A stretch of 64,000 bases of DNA. Origin: Bacillus sp. AFS055030 (GTDB lineage: Bacteria; Bacillota; Bacilli; Bacillales; Bacillaceae_G). Position 1 is the stretch's first letter. Each line of letters opens with the position of its first letter. Location: positions 28,222 to 92,221 of the forward strand of contig NZ_NUGT01000003.1 in NCBI RefSeq assembly GCF_002574545.1. The letters run 5' to 3'. The translations under genes and the position numbers were made by a program. The notes under the pieces are model-generated. The model was not told the DNA's origin. It saw nothing but the letters and a program-made list of their open reading frames with translations, and ran no database searches. Below, piece after piece: positions 45,001 to 52,871 of the stretch.

Positions 45001-46180
45001 CTATAATAGCCCATGGATAACTGGAACAATGAATTTAGATGAAAATGGCTTTGTAATAGATGAAATTGCAATGGATCCAAGCTCACAATTCCTATCATTT
45101 AGATTCCTTGGAGGTGACCAAGCAACGAATGCATTTGGTGATAAGCAATACATTTTCACAAAAGAAGGAACTCCATATGTTTACGGTCAACCACAAGCAA
45201 AAACAAGATCAAATCGATTGATTACAAAACCAGGTGAGACAAATACAATTACGTTAACTGCTAATAATGTCGCTAAATTGAAACAAGTAGGCTATAGTTT
45301 TACAACGAATACAGCTGATACAAACATCTTAAGTATTGCATTAAATCAAGCGGCTAAAAAACTTGGCGGACAATTAAATGTATTAACAACAAATCCTACT
45401 AGTACAACAGTTAAATCAGACGTAAATGTAATATTTGATGGGACATCTGATGTATCTGGTGATATTCCAATGGTTGATGTCACATTTAAAATTCCTGAAT
45501 TAAAAGATATTGTAAATTCTAGCTTTTACAATGTGACAACTACACTTACAGATGTAGATCATACTGTCACAAAACCTTATACTTATATCGTTCCAATCGC
45601 AATTCTACCAAATATTTCAGCTGTAACGAGCTTTATCCATCCAGAAGTTTTCCAAAGAGCTGATGGTACACTTCTTCCAGTAGATTTTACTAAAATTGGA
45701 GCAAACGTAACGATCGTAGACAGTAAAGGAAAGTCATACACTGGAACAATGAATACAAGAGGGCAGTTCTACATTACTGGATTACCAGTTACTAGCGATG
45801 AATTCACAGTAATTACCGATATTCCAGGGCACTTTACTACATCTGGTAAGTTTGACAATGTGTTCAATACAATGGACGGTCTCATGTATGGTATTAAAAA
45901 AACAATTGGTACAGAAGCAGTTGATGTTGCGACTGCAGGTGATGTCAATAAAGACAATGTAATCGATATTAATGATGCAATTGCAATTGAAACATATTGG
46001 GGTACAAACAAACGCTCAGCAGATATTAATTTTGACGGGACAGTTGATGAGAAGGACTTTGCGTATGTAGAAAAGAACTTCTTAATGCAAAATACTGCTG
46101 TAAACAATGCACCAAAACCAGTTAAGAAATATAAAGGTAAAGGTTTAGCAGATATTAAGAGTGACTTAGGGATTCAATAA
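42047..46180 (+). CDS. secreted S8 peptidase with cohesin-like and dockerin modules, copy 3
   Basis: This 1377-residue subtilase starts at the ATG after GGGGGAAG. Its signal peptide (SLTVAALSTSFILGSLGHVS) is close to that of copy 1. Catalytic residues are Asp228 (AVLDTGVDYNHPDL), His282, Asn378 and Ser601 (SGTSMATPFTSG). A PA domain is inserted at about 440-540. The cohesin-like module lies at about 1058-1150 (TITLTANNVAKLKQVGYSFT; GDIPMVDVTFKI). A CarboxypepD-reg-like module follows, and the dockerin lies at about 1297-1350 (GDVNKDNVIDINDAIAIETY; DINFDGTVDEKDFAYV). All active-site residues are intact. It probably acts together with, or in place of, copies 1 and 2. Confidence 0.9.
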   Translation: MLKRTSKSKIAKSLTVAALSTSFILGSLGHVSNVTKAENASTAESILAKLTPQQREALQKISTTDQSGLFLESKVNLNSAETVSVIVSFKQKPKKIAIIEAALKGQALSGEKAASNANADHVKFKSDLGSLFKSKSDGVYKIKREYKHAFNGVALEVPANKLNDLMKSTAVQAIYSDVTVKSELPVEGKDSSTSSTGKGMADERSYLQIDKLHQEGYTGKGVKVAVLDTGVDYNHPDLKGAFKGGYDFVSNDNDPMETTLDDWVKAGKPGGTSGAANYITEHGTHVSGTIVGQGKNESEDATTGIAPDADLYVYRVLGPGGSGTTDNIIAGIDQAVADGMDVMNLSLGANYNNPLIPESIAINNAVLNGVTAVVAAGNAGNKMYTLGSPGTAALALTVGASSVPITTLGGKGAIDNVTASLLLMAKGAGDDISKLKGVTNSVVDVNLGEAYSGKDVKGKIVLMSRGTYTLDSKIAVAKSQGAAAVLMYNDNPSEGQIPTFLGDGVNFIPTFSLSNADGLALKQKLQSGAVNFTFTDIDEAKTQGDTLADFSSRGPARLTYDIKPEITAPGVSVLSTVPGFINSPNNPTDYKNAYQRMSGTSMATPFTSGVAALLKQANHNLQPADIKAILMNTADSLSKPYSVFEQGAGRIDPYNAIHSTIEIKVQEKTPMIVNGREKQINEETGALSFGNVSFNGTDYSDDRSVTLMNRGEKTKTFDVKVNFQSNLRGSKDAAANGVTVQTSSFVTIKGISQKKTAITLNIPKTAEKGIYEGYVVYTNRDNPSETYRIPFGVHYVEKGFQSMSLTRQSYSTDRNNLNNGLFYPYLLANFSLKSHMKSIDVVLTDAVTGQDLGVMNSYDGVAYDEGTEYQIAATVGAYYPFTNDPTNPVSKKPLLPKEGLYKIKLIGYDDDGKSYTIAQDFLVDNTMPNKFDIQVDGEKEGNPFIEYKADQTSVPFTAQINDKSVDLMKAAGMKADQSQNIIAYYYNSPWITGTMNLDENGFVIDEIAMDPSSQFLSFRFLGGDQATNAFGDKQYIFTKEGTPYVYGQPQAKTRSNRLITKPGETNTITLTANNVAKLKQVGYSFTTNTADTNILSIALNQAAKKLGGQLNVLTTNPTSTTVKSDVNVIFDGTSDVSGDIPMVDVTFKIPELKDIVNSSFYNVTTTLTDVDHTVTKPYTYIVPIAILPNISAVTSFIHPEVFQRADGTLLPVDFTKIGANVTIVDSKGKSYTGTMNTRGQFYITGLPVTSDEFTVITDIPGHFTTSGKFDNVFNTMDGLMYGIKKTIGTEAVDVATAGDVNKDNVIDINDAIAIETYWGTNKRSADINFDGTVDEKDFAYVEKNFLMQNTAVNNAPKPVKKYKGKGLADIKSDLGIQ

Positions 46181-46216
46181 ACTAGATGTAAATTAAGATC
46201 TTTATAGATTAGATGA

Positions 46217-46265
46217 TAAAGGTTGTTTCATTAGTCTTAGTACTTTTGAGGCAGCCTTTTTTATC
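46217..46265 (+). terminator. intrinsic terminator
   Basis: The stem aaggttgtttca / tgaggcagcctt is followed by T6. It ends the third subtilase gene. Confidence 0.75.
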
Positions 46266-46276
46266 GTAATAAAAAG

Positions 46277-46315
46277 GGATGTCTCATAGTTAGAAATCTA
46301 ATCAATGAGACATCC
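46277..46315 (-). terminator. intrinsic terminator for the HxlR gene
   Basis: The perfect stem ggatgtctcat / atgagacatcc is followed on the minus strand by cttttta. Confidence 0.75.
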
Positions 46316-46377
46316 GCTTTATATTTATTTGAATGACAAAAAATAATTAAAAGGAGAAGCAAAAAACAAAAACATTC

Positions 46378-46692
46378 TTAATCGATTGTTGTCCAATCTT
46401 GCGACCATTTCATTAATTCCTTAATAACTGGTTCTAAAGCCAGTCCTTTTTCTGTCAAAGAATATTCGATTCGAACTGGTGTTTCTGGGTAAACTTCTCG
46501 TTTTACAATACCTGCTTGCTCTAAATCTTTTAGTCTTTCTGAGAGGACTCGTCCGCTAATTGGCAAAGTTGATTCGATTGTACAAAATCGTTGTGAACCA
46601 GAAAGAAGTTGAAAAATTATCAAAATTGCCCAGCGTTTACTAATTAATTCTACGCTTTTTTCAAACCGAGGGCATAATAAAGAAAAATCCAT
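46378..46692 (-). CDS. HxlR family transcriptional regulator
   Basis: This 104-residue winged-helix protein fits the HxlR family: CPRFEKSVELISKRWAILII at the N-terminus, RFCTIESTLPISGRVLSERL, and RIEYSLTEKGLALEPVI. Members are often encoded next to, and control, redox enzymes and respond to aldehydes, quinones or reactive electrophiles. The gene is divergent from the FAD monooxygenase operon at 46871, and an inverted repeat overlaps the operon's promoter. It is therefore the likely local repressor or activator. Confidence 0.9.
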   Translation of the reverse strand: MDFSLLCPRFEKSVELISKRWAILIIFQLLSGSQRFCTIESTLPISGRVLSERLKDLEQAGIVKREVYPETPVRIEYSLTEKGLALEPVIKELMKWSQDWTTID

Positions 46693-46769
46693 TTAAAACC
46701 ACCTCACCTCTATCCATATTATAACTAAATTTGTATTAATAACAAGATTACTATACATAATTTTATTAC

Positions 46770-46801
46770 TTGACGTAAGTTTGTTACTAAATTAAACTTA
46801 C
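46770..46801 (+). promoter_or_regulatory. promoter with HxlR operator candidate
   Basis: TTGACG (46770-46775) and TAAACT (46793-46798) are 17 bases apart. The inverted repeat GTAAGTTT-N11-AAACTTAC (46775-46801) spans the spacer and the -10 box, a good position for repression by the divergent HxlR protein. Confidence 0.6.
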
Positions 46802-46870
46802 TTACATAAAGTAACTAAATAATTTTTTTAGTAAAATAAGATATGTCTTTTAAATAGGTGGCAAAACAAC

Positions 46871-47965
46871 ATGAATATGAATACAGATGTATGTATTGTA
46901 GGTGCGGGACCAGGTGGTGCACTATTAGCTTATTTGCTTGCAAAAAATAATATTTCGACTGTTCTTGTAGAACGGCATAGTGGAATTGATAAAGAATTCA
47001 GGGGAGAGCATCTAAATTCTGAAGGTGAACAACTATTAAAAAAGCATCATCTTTATGCAAAAGTTAAAGAATACGGACTACTACTAATGGATCGTGTTGA
47101 ATATTGGAATAATAATAAACTAATAAAAAGTATTTTTCCATCACAAGATTCTAAACACGTAGGTATTCATGTTCCACAAAACCATTTATTAAATGTTATT
47201 TTAAAAGAAGCAAATAAATATAAAAACTTTGAACTTTTATTAGGCACACGTGTGACCAAACTAATAGAAGATCAAAATGGTCGCTACATTGGTGTTAAAG
47301 CAATTAGGAATGGAACTGAAATAACAATTAATAGTTCGGTTATAATTGGTGCTGATGGACGATTTTCAACGATCCGTAAATTAGCAAATATACAAACAGA
47401 AATCATAAAACATGGATACGATTTACTTTGGGCTAAAGTACCAAGACCTGCTAATTGGGATCCAACAGTTAGATTAACATTGATTAATAAGCAACAATTG
47501 GCTTTGTTTACTCAAGCAGGAGGGTTTATTCAAATTGGATGGAACATAGAAGAAGGTTCTTTTCCGAACTTAAGAAGTAAATCTTTCAATCCTTTTGTAA
47601 ATCAATTAATCGAAGCATTTCCAGAACTGACAGAAACCGTTCAAGAAAGTATAAAATCTTGGAACGATTTTGTATTATTAAATGTTCAAAGCAGTCGCAG
47701 CAAAACATGGGTAAAAGACGGCTTAATAATAATGGGTGACGCAGCGCACACAATGAGTCCTACTGCTGCGCTTGGTGTAAATATTGCAATGAAGGATGCA
47801 GATATTTTAGCAGAAATCATACAAGAAGCTATTCAAAACAATGATACTAGTACAATAGTGTTAAAGAAATTTGAATATGCTAGACGAGGAGAAGTTGAAA
47901 GCTTACAAAAGCAGCAACTAGAACAGGAAAGTAATTTCAAACACCACTTTGATGTAACGATTTAA
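46871..47965 (+). CDS. FAD-dependent monooxygenase (PHBH fold)
   Basis: This 364-residue flavoprotein has the FAD dinucleotide motif GAGPGGALLAYLLAKNN (residues ~10-26), VERHSGIDKEFRGEHLNSEG, the DG motif IGADGRFSTIRKLA, and GDAAHTMSPTAALGVNIAM near the C-terminus. It should hydroxylate or oxidise an aromatic or heteroaromatic substrate with NAD(P)H and O2. It is the first gene of an operon with GTP cyclohydrolase II, RibD and a HAD phosphatase and is divergent from HxlR. This context suggests that the substrate could be a pyrimidine made by those enzymes, an unusual pairing. Confidence 0.87.
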   Translation: MNMNTDVCIVGAGPGGALLAYLLAKNNISTVLVERHSGIDKEFRGEHLNSEGEQLLKKHHLYAKVKEYGLLLMDRVEYWNNNKLIKSIFPSQDSKHVGIHVPQNHLLNVILKEANKYKNFELLLGTRVTKLIEDQNGRYIGVKAIRNGTEITINSSVIIGADGRFSTIRKLANIQTEIIKHGYDLLWAKVPRPANWDPTVRLTLINKQQLALFTQAGGFIQIGWNIEEGSFPNLRSKSFNPFVNQLIEAFPELTETVQESIKSWNDFVLLNVQSSRSKTWVKDGLIIMGDAAHTMSPTAALGVNIAMKDADILAEIIQEAIQNNDTSTIVLKKFEYARRGEVESLQKQQLEQESNFKHHFDVTI

Positions 47966-48034
47966 AAATGGACAAGTAAAAATGAAGCATATTATAACTA
48001 TAGGAAATCTTGTAAGAAAACAGGAGGAAGCCTC

Positions 48035-48796
48035 ATGATCAACGAAAAAGTAGTTTCTTTATTAAAAGAGAAAATTAATGTAATAAAAAATAATGATAAA
48101 TCAATTTATTTAGTTGGACCAATTAAACTTCCAGTTAATTTAGACGGAGAAACTGTCATTTTTCAATGGTATTGTTGGCTACGCTGTGAAGATATCGAAG
48201 GGGATTTTTGCAACGATGGTTCATATAACACTGAAAAAATTATTAGTAAACTAGCTTCATCAAATTTAGCAGAAATGCAACAATCAAGCGTATTAGTTTA
48301 CGGTGATTTTGAGAATTCAGAGGATGCTCTGATTCGAATGCATAGTATTTGTCATACAGGTGATATTTTTGGAAGTAAACGTTGTGATTGTGGATTCCAA
48401 TTAAAAGAAGCAATGAAAATGATTTCATCGAATGAATCAGGTGCATTATTTTATTTAGCAAATCATGAAGGAAGAGGAATCGGCTTATTTAGTAAAGCGA
48501 TGGCTTATGTTTTACAAGAGCAAGGATTTGATACAGTTGAAGCAAATGAAGAACTTGGTTTTGTAGATGATGCACGAAACTATGAAGATGCGATTCGAGT
48601 ATTAAAAACACTTCGTTCAAAACCAGTTACTTTAATTACTAACAACCCAAGAAAATTAAATGCTCTTCAAAACTCTGGAGCTAATGTATCAGGCAGAATT
48701 CAATTATGGGGAGACAAATCAAAGTATAACGAAAAGTATTTAGAGACTAAAATCGTTCGTTCTGGTCATTTTAAAGGAGGACGTACAAATGAGTAA
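48035..48796 (+). CDS. ribA: GTP cyclohydrolase II-like enzyme
   Basis: This 253-residue protein contains the GCHII core: RMHSICHTGDIFGSKRCDCG (residues 101-120, Zn ligands Cys106, Cys117 and Cys119), LANHEGRGIGLFSKAMAYVLQ and TLITNNPRKLNAL. The core normally opens the imidazole ring of GTP to give the 2,5-diaminopyrimidine. It lacks the fused DHBP synthase (RibB) half of Bacillus RibA and instead has a ~95-residue N-terminal part with IKLPVNLDGETVIFQW. The ATG follows AGGAGG. The 3' end overlaps ribD by 8 bases. It is outside a complete rib operon, so it probably serves a special pathway. Confidence 0.87.
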   Translation: MINEKVVSLLKEKINVIKNNDKSIYLVGPIKLPVNLDGETVIFQWYCWLRCEDIEGDFCNDGSYNTEKIISKLASSNLAEMQQSSVLVYGDFENSEDALIRMHSICHTGDIFGSKRCDCGFQLKEAMKMISSNESGALFYLANHEGRGIGLFSKAMAYVLQEQGFDTVEANEELGFVDDARNYEDAIRVLKTLRSKPVTLITNNPRKLNALQNSGANVSGRIQLWGDKSKYNEKYLETKIVRSGHFKGGRTNE

Positions 48797-49886
48797 TCAT
48801 GAATTTTATATGAATTTAGCCATTCAAAATGCAATGGCTACGAAAGGTCAAACCGATCCCAATCCATTAGTAGGTTCGGTAATCGTAAATGATAATCGGA
48901 TTGTTGGAATCGGTGCCCATCTAAAAGCCGGTGAACCTCATGCTGAAATTAATGCGCTAAGAATGGCAGGTGATAAAGCTGAAGGTGGAACAATCTATGT
49001 AACGCTTGAGCCATGTTCTCATCATGGACGAACTGGTCCTTGTGCAGAGGCGATTGTACGTGCAGGTTTGAAAAAAGCTGTTGTTGCTACACTTGACCCA
49101 AATCCACTAGTTGCAGGAAGAGGAATAAAAATCCTTCAAGACGCAGGAATTGAAGTCATCATCGGAGTTTGCGAAGAGCAATCGATCAAAATGAATGAAG
49201 TATTTAACAAATATATTGTTAAAAATATTCCTTTTGTCGTAATGAAATCAGCGTCTACATTAGATGGGAAGATTGCTACCCATACTTCTGATAGTAAATG
49301 GATCACTTCAGCTGAAGCCCGAAATGATGTTCATCAATTAAGAAATGAAATTGGTGCGATATTAGTTGGTGTTAACACTGTATTAAAAGATAATCCAGAA
49401 TTAACAACTAGAATTCCAAATGGACGTAATCCAGTAAGAGTAATTCTAGATTCAACTTTAAAAATTCCTTTAGTTTCAAAAGTTGTTACTGATCAACAAG
49501 CAGAAACATGGATCTTCACAAGTCAAAAACACACTGAACAAAAGAGAAACGAATTAGAAAACTTAGGTGTAAAAGTATTTGTTACAAACGATTTAAATCG
49601 AGTTGATTTAAACGAAATGCTAAAAATTCTAGGTGAACAGTCAATCTCCTCTTTATTAGTAGAAGGTGGTGGAGAAGTGAATGCTTCCTTTATGAATCAA
49701 AAATTAGTGGATAAAGTGATTGTCTATTTAGCTCCTAAACTAATAGGTGGGAAAAATGCACCTACATTTTTAGAAGGTACTGGGCTAGATAAAATGGGAC
49801 AAGCGATTGAACTTGAAGAGATTGAATTAACGAAAATTGGTCCCGATTATAAATTCATAGGCTATCCAAACTATACTACTTCATGA
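48789..49886 (+). CDS. ribD: bifunctional pyrimidine deaminase/reductase RibD
   Basis: This 365-residue protein has both RibD halves. The deaminase half has GEPHAEINAL (His51, Glu53) and EPCSHHGRTGPC (Cys76, Cys85). The reductase half has TLDGKIATHTSDSKWITS, GAILVGVNTVLKDNP, LLVEGGGEVNASF and LAPKLIGGKNAP. It converts the GCHII product to 5-amino-6-(phosphoribitylamino)uracil. The length and motifs are canonical. It overlaps ribA by 8 bases. RibE and RibH genes are not next to it. Confidence 0.92.
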   Translation: MSNHEFYMNLAIQNAMATKGQTDPNPLVGSVIVNDNRIVGIGAHLKAGEPHAEINALRMAGDKAEGGTIYVTLEPCSHHGRTGPCAEAIVRAGLKKAVVATLDPNPLVAGRGIKILQDAGIEVIIGVCEEQSIKMNEVFNKYIVKNIPFVVMKSASTLDGKIATHTSDSKWITSAEARNDVHQLRNEIGAILVGVNTVLKDNPELTTRIPNGRNPVRVILDSTLKIPLVSKVVTDQQAETWIFTSQKHTEQKRNELENLGVKVFVTNDLNRVDLNEMLKILGEQSISSLLVEGGGEVNASFMNQKLVDKVIVYLAPKLIGGKNAPTFLEGTGLDKMGQAIELEEIELTKIGPDYKFIGYPNYTTS

Positions 49887-49901
49887 GGAAGGACTCTTAG
49901 A

Positions 49902-50468
49902 ATGAAATTCGGATTCGATATTGACGATACTTTGATTGATTTAAGACAACATGCTTTTCACATTTATAATAAGAAATTAAATAAAAACATCCCAATCGAA
50001 GCTTACAATGAATTAAAAACTGTTGAAATACATGAACCATTTGGCCTAACGGCAGAAGAAGGAAGCAAAATGTGGAAAAGTAATCTAGAAGAGACATACT
50101 TTACTACATGTCCCCCATTTCCATATGCAGTTGAAACATTACAAGAATTAGAAAAGCAAGGACACGAAATTTATTATGTGACAGCAAGAAATAAAGAATA
50201 TGGTGAACGAACAAAAGAATGGTTAGTAAAAAATGGATTTCCAGTTCATCATGAACGATTTTTTTGCGGAATGAAAGATTCCGAAAAAATTCATATCATA
50301 AAAGAATTAGCCTTAGATTACTATTTCGATGATAAACCAGAAATAGTAAACACACTCTCAGAATTAACTTTAAAAGCGTATGTAAAAGACACCTCATATA
50401 ATCGAGGATTGGATATCCCACGTATTACTTGCTGGTCTGAATTAAAAGAAATCATTGAGAGCAATTAG
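49902..50468 (+). CDS. HAD superfamily phosphatase, 5'-nucleotidase (NT5C/YqfW) type
   Basis: This 188-residue protein begins with the HAD motif MKFGFDIDDTLIDLR (nucleophile Asp and Asp+2), has TARNKEYGERTKEW and ends the core with YYFDDKPEIV. It should hydrolyse a phosphate ester, such as that of a nucleotide or of phosphoribityl-pyrimidine. It starts 15 bases after ribD and is the last gene of the operon. That makes it a candidate for the poorly conserved phosphatase that dephosphorylates the RibD product. A terminator follows. Confidence 0.8.
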   Translation: MKFGFDIDDTLIDLRQHAFHIYNKKLNKNIPIEAYNELKTVEIHEPFGLTAEEGSKMWKSNLEETYFTTCPPFPYAVETLQELEKQGHEIYYVTARNKEYGERTKEWLVKNGFPVHHERFFCGMKDSEKIHIIKELALDYYFDDKPEIVNTLSELTLKAYVKDTSYNRGLDIPRITCWSELKEIIESN

Positions 50469-50470
50469 TA

Positions 50471-50497
50471 AAAAAACACCTTTAATGGGTGTTTTTT
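50471..50497 (+). terminator. intrinsic terminator
   Basis: The stem aaaaacacc / gggtgttttt is followed by T-runs. It ends the FAD monooxygenase-RibA-RibD-HAD operon. Confidence 0.85.
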
Positions 50498-50641
50498 TGT
50501 ATGCTGTTGAAATGTAAACTTGTAACGGTTTCATGAGCTCAAGAACACGTTCTGAGTAGGTAAACATCAAAATTTTGAAAAAGGGGAGTTACTCATGAAC
50601 CCACTATGAGGATGTAAAACTATGTATTAGATCGACAAACT

Positions 50642-50670
50642 GAAAAAACACCCATGATAGGTGTTTTTTC
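50642..50670 (-). terminator. intrinsic terminator
   Basis: A perfect stem (gaaaaaacacc / ggtgttttttc) lies just after the stop of the minus-strand NlpC/P60 gene and works in both directions. Confidence 0.8.
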
Positions 50671-50690
50671 TAGTAAGATGTTTGTAAAAC

Positions 50691-51971
50691 TTAATTAAAT
50701 CTTTTAAATCCTAAAAAATGTTCGTTCCAATATGGATTGTTTATTTTAGAAATAGTTACTCCTGAACTACTACTTGCATGGATAAACTCATTATCATTAA
50801 TTACTATACCCATGTGGGACGGTCCGTAAGTATAAGTGTTTTTGAAAAAGATTAAATCTCCAGGTTGAAAGTCGTCTACGGTTTTTAAACTTGAATTATT
50901 ATACCAATAACCAGCAACATTTGTTCTAGGAAGTGACAGGCCAGATTTTTTGAATACATAAGAAATAAAACCACTGCAGTCAAAGCCAGATGGCGTTTCT
51001 CCTCCCCAAATATAAGGTACACCTGAATACTTTTTCGATACGTTGATTAAAGTTTGAACATTGAATGATTGAGAGTTATTTGAATCAACTTTATTTGTTT
51101 CTGTCTGATTTGTATCTGTTTGATTTGAATCTACCTTGTTTGAATCGGTCTCTTTTCCGACATAAGATGCACTAATATATCCAGTTGTTCCATTATATTT
51201 TACCTTATACCATCCACTAGATAATGAAATGACATCTAGTTTTTGATTTTTGTTAACACTACCTAAAATGTGATAAGAAGTTCCAGCACCAGACCTTATG
51301 CGGACACCATTACCAGTAGAAATATAGTTTCCTGAACTAATAGTTTGATTCGTATTATTCGATTCGGTAACTTTTCCAACATAAGATGCACTAATATATC
51401 CAGTTGACCCATTAAATTTTATTTTATACCAACCATTAGAAACTGAGATGACATCTAGTCTTTGATTTTTATTAACACTACCTAAAATCTGATAAGAAGT
51501 ACTGGCACCAGATCTTATGCGGACACCATTACCAGTAGAAATATAGTTTCCTGGACTAACAGATTGATCCGTATTATTCGATTCGGTAACTTTTCCAACA
51601 TAAGATGCACTAATATATCCAGTTGATCCATTAAATTTTATCTTATACCAACCATTAGACAATGAAATGACATCTAGTTTTTGATTTTTATTAACACTAC
51701 CTAAAATCTGATAAGAGGTACCAGCACCTGATCTTACACGGACACCATTACCAGTTGATTTGTATGTACTAATGTTATTTGAATATAGTTTACTAGATTG
51801 CAGAGTTTTTTTGGAATCAATCGGGGCTGCAGCTGCAGTAGTATTATATGGAATTTGAATTGTTAATGTTGAAGCAAGTCCAACTAATGCTAATGAGTTT
51901 AATGTTCGCTTTTTATTTCTTTCTCCTTTCATGTTTAACTGAATTAAGGTACTTGCTGATTTCGTTTTCAT
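50691..51971 (-). CDS. secreted peptidoglycan endopeptidase, three SH3b repeats plus NlpC/P60
   Basis: This 426-residue exported protein starts at 51971 (GGGAAGG six bases upstream). A signal peptide is followed by three nearly identical SH3b domains (RSGAGTSYQILGSVNKNQ type), each encoded by a 219-bp unit between about 51150 and 51780. A Thr/Asn/Gln-rich linker comes next. The C-terminal NlpC/P60 domain has the catalytic Cys in PSGFDCSGFISYVF and the His in GPSHMGIVINDNEFIHAS. It cuts cell-wall stem peptides during growth or division. The near-identity of the repeats points to recent duplication or gene conversion. Confidence 0.93.
   Translation of the reverse strand: MKTKSASTLIQLNMKGERNKKRTLNSLALVGLASTLTIQIPYNTTAAAAPIDSKKTLQSSKLYSNNISTYKSTGNGVRVRSGAGTSYQILGSVNKNQKLDVISLSNGWYKIKFNGSTGYISASYVGKVTESNNTDQSVSPGNYISTGNGVRIRSGASTSYQILGSVNKNQRLDVISVSNGWYKIKFNGSTGYISASYVGKVTESNNTNQTISSGNYISTGNGVRIRSGAGTSYHILGSVNKNQKLDVISLSSGWYKVKYNGTTGYISASYVGKETDSNKVDSNQTDTNQTETNKVDSNNSQSFNVQTLINVSKKYSGVPYIWGGETPSGFDCSGFISYVFKKSGLSLPRTNVAGYWYNNSSLKTVDDFQPGDLIFFKNTYTYGPSHMGIVINDNEFIHASSSSGVTISKINNPYWNEHFLGFKRFN
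51150..51780 (-). repeat. three tandem 219-bp SH3b-coding repeats
   Basis: The unit begins again every 219 bases (for example cggacacc at 51301, 51520 and 51739). The copies differ by few bases, so the array could expand or contract. Confidence 0.85.
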
Positions 51972-52017
51972 TACTAACCTTCCCTCTAACCAATAACTGA
52001 AATAACAAAGAAAAAGT

Positions 52018-52042
52018 CCCTTACCTCTTTTAATAGTAAGGG
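52018..52042 (-). other. hairpin with T-run in the leader of the NlpC/P60 gene
   Basis: The stem cccttac / gtaaggg is followed on the minus strand by cttttt, about 45 bases before the start codon. It looks like a small leader terminator or attenuator. Confidence 0.45.
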
Positions 52043-52082
52043 CAAATCTAAGATTACATGAACTTGGTAATTAAATTATTTA

Positions 52083-52100
52083 AAATGTGAAATCACATTT
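52083..52100. promoter_or_regulatory. palindrome aaatgtga-aa-tcacattt
   Basis: The perfect 8-bp arms lie upstream of the NlpC/P60 gene. The form resembles an operator for a dimeric regulator. The regulator is unknown. Confidence 0.4.
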
Positions 52101-52395
52101 AGTTTAAATTCTAACATAAAAACATAGGTATCTTCACTTATTTAGTGTCAAATTTTACCGAAAAAGTAAAATTACCTCAAAATTTACTAAAAAAAAACAA
52201 CAAAAAATAGGAATCTCTTATTATTCAAAAGTGCAAAACTAAATATTTTTTTAGTAAGTACAACTAAGCTTATTGTCTTTATGAAAGTTTTGCTAAGTAA
52301 ACTAATAAGATAGATTATACAAGTTGTCAAGAAATACAAGTGTACAAAAGTCTATAAAAATTCAATCCTATCATTAACTGGAGGTGCTAATCAAA

Positions 52396-52689
52396 ATGAC
52401 AAAGCTAGAACTTGATATCCAAAATATACGAATTACAAAACATACGGATTATAAAGGCTATAAAATTAGATTTTCTATTAATCAACAGCAGTATGTACTT
52501 TTAGTCGGTAAAACAAACTTATTATTTCCTTTGTCTCTCATTCACAATTTTAATGAAAAAAGTACATGCAAACTTTGCAATAAATTAGTTCTTCCATCAA
52601 CAATTAGTCAACAAGTTTGTTCAGCATTATTAAATAGAAGAAAAGAATTATTAGCTTATTTCCAAGAACATTATTCTGAACAATTTTAA
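52396..52689 (+). CDS. small CxxC protein of unknown function, paralog 1
   Basis: The 97-residue product is a paralog of the next gene. Shared features are LDIQNIRITK, a KIRFSINQQQYVLLVGK beta region, FPLSLIHNF, and CKLCNKLVLPSTISQQVC. The last has a CxxC pair and a later Cys that could bind a metal or form a disulfide. There is no signal peptide or membrane segment. The start at 52396 is preceded by GGAGGTG at 11 bases, the same unusual distance as in the paralog. The family is not recognised. Confidence 0.7.
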   Translation: MTKLELDIQNIRITKHTDYKGYKIRFSINQQQYVLLVGKTNLLFPLSLIHNFNEKSTCKLCNKLVLPSTISQQVCSALLNRRKELLAYFQEHYSEQF

Positions 52690-52871
52690 TCAGGTTTAAA
52701 TTGGCTTATGACAATCGTCGACCAAAGCAAAATAATAAATTATTAAAGAAATCGTGATTATTAATTACTTTTTAGGTAGTTTTTATTTTTTTATGAAAAT
52801 ATTTAACGATAATGAGTCATAAAAATAGCATTTCGTCATATATTTTGTTGAAAACGGAGGTGTTATATAAC

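Larger units (their letters stand above)
51972..52395. other. divergent intergenic region of about 420 bp
   Basis: It holds the leader hairpin and palindrome of the NlpC/P60 gene and the upstream region of the first CxxC paralog. No riboswitch pattern such as the c-di-AMP aptamer was recognised. Confidence 0.5.

Noticed and set aside
48035..49886. Considered whether ribA-ribD is just the organism's normal riboflavin operon
   Set aside because: Not fully excluded, but the missing ribE/ribH/ribB, the leading monooxygenase and the HxlR regulator make a standard operon unlikely.
52043..52383. Search for a c-di-AMP (ydaO-type) riboswitch before the NlpC/P60 gene, where such switches often occur
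   Set aside because: The conserved ydaO sequence blocks are not visible on the minus strand.
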